DNA of 10,381 bases from Candidatus Bathyarchaeota archaeon (GTDB lineage Archaea > Thermoproteota > Bathyarchaeia > TCS64): positions 1 to 10,381 of the forward strand of contig JAFGTA010000191.1 in assembly GCA_016934355.1 (NCBI GenBank), written 5' to 3'. Under the pieces are notes generated by a model, which saw only the letters and a program-made list of their open reading frames with translations, ran no database searches and had not been told where the DNA came from. Position numbers and translations under genes: made by a program. This document shows, in pieces, positions 6,553 through 10,381 of this stretch (within the stretch, counting starts at the first letter, position 1; each line of letters begins with the position of its first letter).

Positions 6553-7656
6553 CTACGGGTCCAGGCTCCCCTCGCGTAGCCCGACGGGCAGAGGCGTGGG
6601 CTTGCCGCACAGGCTTCTCAGGGTCACCGTCCTCCTCTCCTCGGCGGCCGAGTGGAAGGCGTGCATGGCCTCCAGCACGTGGTAGGTGAGTTCGCCGCTG
6701 GCTCGGTGAGGCCTGCCGCTTCTTAGCGCGTTAGCCATGTCGGCTACGCCGATGCCTCTGCTGTTCTCGGTGTAGCCGTGGCTCAGGGGGATGTCCACCC
6801 ACTGCTTCTCCCCCATGCGCAGGAGCTTAACTGGGCCGCCGAAGGTGTTGGGATCGGGGACGCTGAGGCTGCCCTCGGTGCCATAGACCTCGATCCTCGG
6901 CAGGTTGGCGCCCCAGACGTCGAAGCTGGTGATGATTGTGCCTATCGCGCCGTTCGTGTGCTCGGTGACGCCCGCAACGTGGGTGGGCACATCTACTTCG
7001 ATCTCCGTGCCGTGCTTGGGCTGGCTGGTTATGACGCGTTTCGGGAAGGTGACGCGTGCGGCGCCTGTCACCTGCTTGATGGGCCCGACCAGGTTGACGA
7101 GGGCTGTGAGGTAGTAGGGCCCCATGTCGAACATGGGTCCGCCTCCTCGCTTGTAGTAGAACTCGGGGTCCGGGTGCCAGCTCTCGTGGCCGTGGCACAT
7201 CAGGAACGCTGTCGAGGCGACGGGCTCCCCTATGGCGCCGTCGCCTATCAGCTTCCTGCACGTCTGGATGCCTCCCCCCATGAAGGTGTCGGGGGCGCCG
7301 CCTATGAGGACGCCCGCCTCCTCCGCGGCGTCGACAAGCCGTTTCCCGTCCTCCAGCTCTACTGCGAGAGGTTTCTCGCTGTAGATGGATTTACCTGCCT
7401 CGATGGCTCTACGCGCAACCGTGTAGTGGGCGTCCGGGGTGGTTAGGTTCAGTATCATCTCGATGTCGGGGTCACCGTATATCTCGTCTGGCGTGAGGAC
7501 CCGTGGGACGCCGTACACCTCGGCTCTGGCCTCAGCCCTCTCCCGTACGAGGTCTGCGCAGGCGACCACGTCGAAGCTGTGGAGGCGTCTGCTGTTCTCG
7601 AGGTAGATGCCGCTAATATAGCCGCAGCCCACGAGACCGACCTTCACAGGCTTCAT
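6553..7656 (-). CDS. Gfo/Idh/MocA family NAD(P)-dependent sugar dehydrogenase
   Basis: Oxidoreductase expected to oxidise or reduce a sugar or sugar-derived hydroxyl with NAD(P). The 367-residue product opens with a Rossmann dinucleotide site, [11 protein letters not shown] (res 6-16). It has the family's catalytic-lysine motif SEKPL (E94, K95, P96) and the C-terminal-domain block [16 protein letters not shown] (res 171-186). At the place of the common D-x-G-x-H motif there is Tyr181, as I recall for a subgroup with DMGPYY. ATG 7656 is chosen over an upstream frame reaching 7815 because GAGGTGA (7662-7668) sits just before it and the Rossmann fold begins at once. The ThuA-like gene ends inside that ribosome site, so the two are almost certainly one coupled transcript. 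Agrobacterium/Sinorhizobium thuAB offers a parallel for a ThuA-dehydrogenase pair. The exact substrate is unknown. Confidence 0.92.
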   Translation of the reverse strand: MKPVKVGLVGCGYISGIYLENSRRLHSFDVVACADLVRERAEARAEVYGVPRVLTPDEIYGDPDIEMILNLTTPDAHYTVARRAIEAGKSIYSEKPLAVELEDGKRLVDAAEEAGVLIGGAPDTFMGGGIQTCRKLIGDGAIGEPVASTAFLMCHGHESWHPDPEFYYKRGGGPMFDMGPYYLTALVNLVGPIKQVTGAARVTFPKRVITSQPKHGTEIEVDVPTHVAGVTEHTNGAIGTIITSFDVWGANLPRIEVYGTEGSLSVPDPNTFGGPVKLLRMGEKQWVDIPLSHGYTENSRGIGVADMANALRSGRPHRASGELTYHVLEAMHAFHSAAEERRTVTLRSLCGKPTPLPVGLREGSLDP

Positions 7657-7661
7657 AGTGT

Positions 7662-7668
7662 TCACCTC
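7662..7668 (-). promoter_or_regulatory. Ribosome-binding site of the dehydrogenase gene, overlapping the ThuA-like stop
   Basis: GAGGTGA on the minus strand, 5 nt before ATG 7656. Its last three bases (TGA, 7664-7662) are the stop codon of the upstream gene, a layout typical of translational coupling. Confidence 0.8.
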
Positions 7669-8309
7669 GACGCCCAGAGCATGCCTCTCTGGACTATCGT
7701 CTTGGCTTCGGGGACCTCGAAGTCTGAGGCGACGTGGCCGAGGCTGGTGTAGAAGACCCTGCCTTCTCCGTACATTTTCTTCCAGGTGACTGGTACGGTG
7801 GCGCCTTTGATCCATGGTGCGTGTTCGCCTGTGAAGGTGGTGGCTGCGAGGACCTTGACGTGGGGGTCGACGTGCATGTAGTATTGTTCGCTGTGCACGT
7901 GGAAGTCGTTTATGCCGGCTGTGACGGGGTCGCTGTGGTCTGTGATGTTAACTGTGTAGTCGATGATGTTTCCTGGGTGCGCGACCCACTGGCCGCCTAC
8001 CATGAACTGGTACTCGACGTTGTCGCGGAAGGCGTCTCCCATGCCGCCGTGCCACCCCGCGATTCCTACGCCGCTCTTCACGGCTTGGAGGAGTCCTTTC
8101 TCTTGTTCCTTGGTGATCTTGCCTTGGGTCCACGCTGGGACGATGAGGCTCATCTTGTCGAGGTCTTTCCTGAGGTAGGCGTCGAGGGTGTCGGAGATGT
8201 CTACGTTGTAGCCTTGGCTTTCCAGCCAGGGTGTGAAGATGTCGACGCACTGCTTGGGTTCGTGGCCTGGCCAGCCGCCCCAGACGATGAGCGCTGACTT
8301 GGGTTTCAT
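7662..8309 (-). CDS. ThuA-like domain protein (sugar utilisation)
   Basis: A 215-residue single-domain protein of the ThuA-like, class I glutamine-amidotransferase-like fold, linked in bacteria to trehalose and other glycoside use, often with Gfo/Idh/MocA dehydrogenases. Landmarks: [12 protein letters not shown] (res 7-18), [13 protein letters not shown] (res 82-94, His87), [11 protein letters not shown] (res 104-114, His111), [15 protein letters not shown] (res 135-149, Glu141) and [12 protein letters not shown] (res 181-192, His192). No nucleophile-elbow Cys is seen, as usual for ThuA, so it is not an amidotransferase. It is the first gene of a two-gene operon; the dehydrogenase follows with a 5-nt gap. 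TTTAA at 8333-8337 puts the transcript start at the ATG, implying a leaderless message. Acting on a 3-keto sugar made by the dehydrogenase is a reasonable inference, not shown. Confidence 0.9.
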   Translation of the reverse strand: MKPKSALIVWGGWPGHEPKQCVDIFTPWLESQGYNVDISDTLDAYLRKDLDKMSLIVPAWTQGKITKEQEKGLLQAVKSGVGIAGWHGGMGDAFRDNVEYQFMVGGQWVAHPGNIIDYTVNITDHSDPVTAGINDFHVHSEQYYMHVDPHVKVLAATTFTGEHAPWIKGATVPVTWKKMYGEGRVFYTSLGHVASDFEVPEAKTIVQRGMLWASR

Positions 8310-8332
8310 GGAGTATGATCGTTAGTTGAGGG

Positions 8333-8337
8333 TTTAA
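8333..8337 (-). promoter_or_regulatory. TATA-like box of the ThuA-dehydrogenase operon
   Basis: CCTTAAACC on the minus strand. The expected transcription start about 23-25 nt on coincides with ATG 8309, so the message is probably leaderless. Confidence 0.45.
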
Positions 8338-8405
8338 GGTGTGCGTCGGGGGGCTTGGGATCTTGTGCCGGCGTCTTTTGCGTCCCTGTGGTAGGGAATC
8401 TTGCG

Positions 8406-8452
8406 AAAAAAATTTCTGGTGATGTAATCCAGAGGTATGTCTTCGAGGATTA
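8406..8452 (-). terminator. Hairpin and T7 run between the Lys-rich ORF and the thuA operon
   Basis: TAATCC (8425-8430) pairs with GGATTA (8447-8452) around a smaller inner stem. On the minus strand a run of seven T follows at 8412-8406. This would end a minus-strand transcript of the 41-residue ORF before the thuA promoter. The inner stem needs a wobble pair on the + strand and is weaker on the minus strand. Confidence 0.4.
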
Positions 8453-8508
8453 CCGTGGGGGGTAGATGAGAAGGGGCTTGGGCTTGATGCACCGTGTTCT
8501 GGTGCCGG

Positions 8509-8634
8509 TTATCGTTTCTTGTGTTTCACTGGGAGTGAGGGGTTTTTGCGTTCCTTGGTTTTCTGCTTCTTCTCTCTCTGCAGCTGCTTGTGTTTCTCTA
8601 GGCCTTCCTTTTTCGCTTTCTTGTTTTTACTCAT
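8509..8634 (-). CDS. Possible 41-residue Lys-rich basic protein
   Basis: ATG 8634 opens 41 codons ending with TAA. The product starts MSKNKKAKKEGLEKHKQLQR and goes on with EKKQKTKERK and a PVKHKKR tail: 15 Lys, three Arg and three His, with only four Glu and no Asp. It is strongly basic and probably helical or disordered, suggesting RNA or ribosome contact; that is inference. In support, GGAG (8646-8643) lies 8 nt upstream of the ATG, and TTTTAAA (8680-8674) is placed so that transcription would start near 8651, giving a 17-nt leader. Lys codons mix AAA and AAG and Gln is always CAG, unlike a plain A-run. A hairpin and T-run follow. It is not a ribosomal protein I recognise (not L41e, S30e or S25e). 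Chance ORF in an A-rich strand remains possible. Confidence 0.45.
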   Translation of the reverse strand: MSKNKKAKKEGLEKHKQLQREKKQKTKERKNPSLPVKHKKR

Positions 8635-8673
8635 CTTTGAGGCTCCGTGGTGCACGGTGATGAGGTCGGTGTC

Positions 8674-8680
8674 TTTAAAA
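8674..8680 (-). promoter_or_regulatory. TATA-like box of the Lys-rich ORF
   Basis: TTTTAAA on the minus strand, 40 nt before ATG 8634, with a GGAG ribosome site in the predicted short leader. Confidence 0.4.
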
Positions 8681-9046
8681 GGTTATGCGCCGGCGAGGCT
8701 GCTCGGGTGTTCGTATCTTCTTTAATGGCTGTGGCTGGGTTTTCGCTGTGGCAGGTAATTTCCGGATTTTTTTTTCTTGGCTGTTTTCGGGGTGTTATGA
8801 GCCGGTTTTAGATGGGTTTCCGGGTAGTTAGCCGTTTTTCTGTTGTGGGTTTCGCAGTTGTGGGGATTTTTTCGCTGTGACTGCGATTCAGTTTTTTTCA
8901 TGTAGGATGGAATCTTTTATAAAATTCAAGGTGTTCCGAGGGGTTATGTTTTTACATGAAGACAAAGCCTGAATGAAGACGTTGTAATGAATTCGAGGTG
9001 ATACTATAGACATGTGAACGACGCTACCGCGAAACGTGTCTGTGTG
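8681..9046. other. AT-rich spacer with repeats, no well-supported gene
   Basis: This 366-bp stretch has T-runs of 7-9 on the + strand (8767-8775, 8892-8898), a palindromic TATA-like TTTTATAAAA (8915-8924), an 8-bp inverted repeat around it, and a near direct repeat. On the minus strand a 59-codon ORF (8901 to 8722) encodes a Lys/His/Asn-rich low-complexity peptide. I do not consider it proven, since its composition follows from the T-rich + strand. No RNA gene is recognisable. Confidence 0.5.
8897..8960. repeat. 8-bp inverted repeat enclosing a palindromic TATA box
   Basis: TTCATGTA (8897-8904) and TACATGAA (8953-8960) are perfect inverted copies 48 bp apart. TTTTATAAAA (8915-8924) lies between them, so the element could act in either direction. 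Confidence 0.35.
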
Positions 9047-10108
9047 TTAAAGCCATTTTCTTCTCCTGAAGTATAGTATCATCACCGCGGTTATGGCGAT
9101 CATTATCATCCACAGGGTGGGGTAGGCGTTTCTCCACCCGAGCTCGGGCATGTACTCAAAGTTCATTCCGTAGACGCCCGCTAGGAAGGTGAGGGGTATG
9201 AATATGGTGCCTACGATGGTGAGGACCTGCATTATCTGGTTCATCTTGTTGCTTATGCTGCTGAGGTAGATGTCCAGCATGCCGCTGAGGAGGTCCCTGT
9301 AGGTCTCGATGGCATCTATCACCTGTATGGTGTGGTCGTAGACGTCCCGCACGTAGACGCCGGTGTTCTCCTTGAACATCCTGCTCCCCAGCTTGTCGAG
9401 GCGGCTGATGACCTCCCGCAGAGGCCACACGCTCTTACGGATGGCTATCATCTTGCGCTTCATGCCGTAGATGTCGTGAAGCGTCTCTATGCGGGGGTTC
9501 TCTACTAGCTCGTCCTCTATGCCCTCCACCCTGTCGCCGATCCTCTCAAGCGCCGTGAAGTAGCCGTCCACCACCATGTCGATGAGGCTGTACGCGAGGT
9601 AGTCGGCGCCCATCCTTCTGATGATGCCCTTCCCCTCCCTGATCCTCTGCCTGACGGCCTCGAAGCAGTCCCCCGCCCGCTCCTGGAACGACACGATGTA
9701 GCGCTCCCCGAGGATGATGCTCACCTGCTCTATCTCCACCTCCTCTGTCCCCTCGTTGTAGGTTATCATCTTGAGGACGAAGAAGACGTGGTTGTCGTAC
9801 TCCTCGACCTTGGGCCGTTGCATGGTGTTGACGATGTCCTCCTGTATCAGCGGGTGGAACCCCATGCTGGTACCTATCTCGACGATGTCCTCGGCGTCCA
9901 GGCCGTCCACGTTTACCCATGATATGTCCGGGCTGTGGAGGTCTTCGATTATTTCAGACGCCTTCTCGACGGTCTTCTCCTCGTAGCCCGTCTCGTTGTA
10001 AGACAACACGGTGATGCGCGCCGGTAGGGGCTCCTCCTCCCCCACGTAGACGGGGGTCCCGGGTGGCAGCCCTGATTTCTTGGATCGTCTAAGGAGAATT
10101 CCAGCCAT
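9047..10108 (-). CDS. corA: CorA family magnesium (and cobalt) transporter
   Basis: Forms a homopentameric Mg2+ channel in the cell membrane. The 353-residue product matches the usual length of short CorA proteins (about 350 in Thermotoga). It has a large N-terminal cytosolic domain (res 1-about 245), a long charged stalk helix (about 246-290), TM1 (about 292-313), the diagnostic pore-mouth motif GMN at res 314-316 within VYGMNFEYMPEL, and TM2 (about 328-347) ending in the basic tail FRRRKWL. An acidic stretch of the cytosolic domain (for example VEGIEDELVENP) is usual. The ATG at 10108 is supported by a minus-strand CATAAAAC box (10138-10131) that places transcription at the start codon, so the message is probably leaderless. 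The gene ends with TAA. Nothing nearby suggests a special role. Confidence 0.96.
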   Translation of the reverse strand: MAGILLRRSKKSGLPPGTPVYVGEEEPLPARITVLSYNETGYEEKTVEKASEIIEDLHSPDISWVNVDGLDAEDIVEIGTSMGFHPLIQEDIVNTMQRPKVEEYDNHVFFVLKMITYNEGTEEVEIEQVSIILGERYIVSFQERAGDCFEAVRQRIREGKGIIRRMGADYLAYSLIDMVVDGYFTALERIGDRVEGIEDELVENPRIETLHDIYGMKRKMIAIRKSVWPLREVISRLDKLGSRMFKENTGVYVRDVYDHTIQVIDAIETYRDLLSGMLDIYLSSISNKMNQIMQVLTIVGTIFIPLTFLAGVYGMNFEYMPELGWRNAYPTLWMIMIAITAVMILYFRRRKWL

Positions 10109-10130
10109 GTATAATCAATGACAGAATGAC

Positions 10131-10138
10131 GTTTTATG
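10131..10138 (-). promoter_or_regulatory. TATA box of corA
   Basis: CATAAAAC on the minus strand. About 23 nt further on is ATG 10108, consistent with a leaderless transcript. Confidence 0.5.
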
Positions 10139-10235
10139 TTTTAATGATGCGTACGCACCCTGTAAAATCCGTAAAACAGAGGTTTTGTTGGTGGAACCGG
10201 AGTGATAGATTGTCTCGTTTATTTTTCGTGGGTTT

Positions 10236-10249
10236 TGTGTTTCAACACA
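10236..10249. repeat. Operator-like palindrome before the right-edge gene
   Basis: TGTGTT, TC, AACACA: perfect 6-bp arms with a 2-bp spacer. It lies immediately upstream of the ATATTAA box at 10253-10259, over the expected TFB-recognition region, so a bound dimer would be well placed to control the gene. Confidence 0.45.
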
Positions 10250-10252
10250 TTC

Positions 10253-10259
10253 ATATTAA
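10253..10259 (+). promoter_or_regulatory. TATA box of the right-edge gene
   Basis: ATATTAA, with predicted transcription start near 10282, at ATG 10280 within error (leaderless). A second AT-rich string at 10263-10270 is too close to the ATG. Confidence 0.4.
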
Positions 10260-10279
10260 CATAATTTATAGGATGTCAC

Positions 10280-10381
10280 ATGAGTGGAACGATACGGCTT
10301 AAGGCCTATTTGGAGTCTAATGACGGCGGTTATTCGTGGGTCATCAAGAGGGTGGAGTCTCTAGGCGGCACTGCGAAGAAA
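10280..10381 (+). CDS. 5' end of an unrecognised gene (partial)
   Basis: ATG 10280 opens 34 codons that run off the window: MSGTIRLKAYLESNDGGYSW, then a basic VIKRVESLGGTAKK. The ATG at 10273 is in a frame that stops after nine codons, so 10280 is preferred. A TATA box and a palindrome lie just upstream. Too little is present to assign a family; a small regulator or a nucleic-acid-binding protein would fit the palindrome, but this is a guess. Confidence 0.5.
   Translation, partial: MSGTIRLKAYLESNDGGYSWVIKRVESLGGTAKK

Noticed and set aside
6778..7446. Long + strand ORF of 222 codons
   Set aside because: It is the shadow of the GC-rich dehydrogenase gene; its residues show no family motif.
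7657..7815. Longer N-terminus for the dehydrogenase, starting at 7815
   Set aside because: The extra 53 codons overlap the ThuA-like gene, are Arg/Pro-rich shadow sequence, and precede a strong GAGGTGA site and the Rossmann motif at ATG 7656.
7734..8297. Long + strand ORF of 187 codons
   Set aside because: Antisense shadow of the ThuA-like gene, Val/Asp-rich in the manner of GC-rich shadows.
8466..8725. Two overlapping + strand ORFs rich in Ser, Phe, Leu and Cys
   Set aside because: They are the complement of the Lys-rich minus-strand stretch; no promoter or ribosome site on the + strand supports them.
8953..9002. C/D box guide RNA (CTGA at 8969 next to ATGAAGA)
   Set aside because: No proper C box, and no second D box at the right distance.

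Overview
The window looks archaeal. Promoters are TATA-type boxes about 23-27 nt upstream of the first codon. Several genes appear leaderless (thuA-like, corA, the kinase), while others carry Shine-Dalgarno motifs of the GGAGG / GGTGA / GAGGTGA type. Four well-supported genes start with TTG. A UbiA-type prenyltransferase and a REC-PAS-PAS-HATPase sensor protein fit a mesophilic archaeon. The lineage (for example Bathyarchaeia or a related group) is a guess that I cannot confirm from sequence alone. Most genes are GC-rich; the 3' half of the sensor-kinase gene and the 8.3-9.0 kb spacer are clearly AT-rich. TAG is the commonest stop (7 of the 10 complete CDS calls).

Layout. 1-841 (-): aldose 1-epimerase, cut by the left edge. 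907-1485 (+): pyrrolidone-carboxylate peptidase, divergent from it, with an in-frame TAG that seems to clip its last helix. 1522-1824 (-): small Cys-containing TIGR04076-type protein. 2049-3941 (+): REC-PAS-PAS-HATPase signalling protein whose phospho-acceptor His position is Asn. 3942-4083: two hairpins and the promoter of the next gene. 4084-4974 (+): UbiA family prenyltransferase. 5002-5109 (-): possible 35-residue membrane protein. 5271-6548 (+): 425-residue protein I do not recognise, with its own promoter and operator-like inverted repeats. 6553-7656 and 7662-8309 (-): a tightly coupled pair encoding a Gfo/Idh/MocA-type sugar dehydrogenase and a ThuA-like protein. 8310-9046: low-GC spacer containing a plausible 41-residue Lys-rich protein (8509-8634, -), a terminator and several repeats. 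9047-10108 (-): CorA magnesium transporter. 10280-10381 (+): start of an unrecognised gene behind an operator-like palindrome.

How the parts fit. GalM plus the ThuA/Gfo-Idh-MocA pair point to sugar handling: anomer interconversion, and probably oxidation and processing of a keto-sugar. Pcp trims N-terminal pyroglutamate from peptides, so the cell may use peptides as well. The prenyltransferase belongs to isoprenoid or ether-lipid metabolism and CorA to Mg2+ uptake. I see no single large novel system, mobile element, CRISPR array, tRNA or rRNA. The most interesting points are the amber-interrupted pcp, the kinase lacking its canonical His, the unrecognised 425-residue protein, and two small proteins too short for ordinary gene calling.
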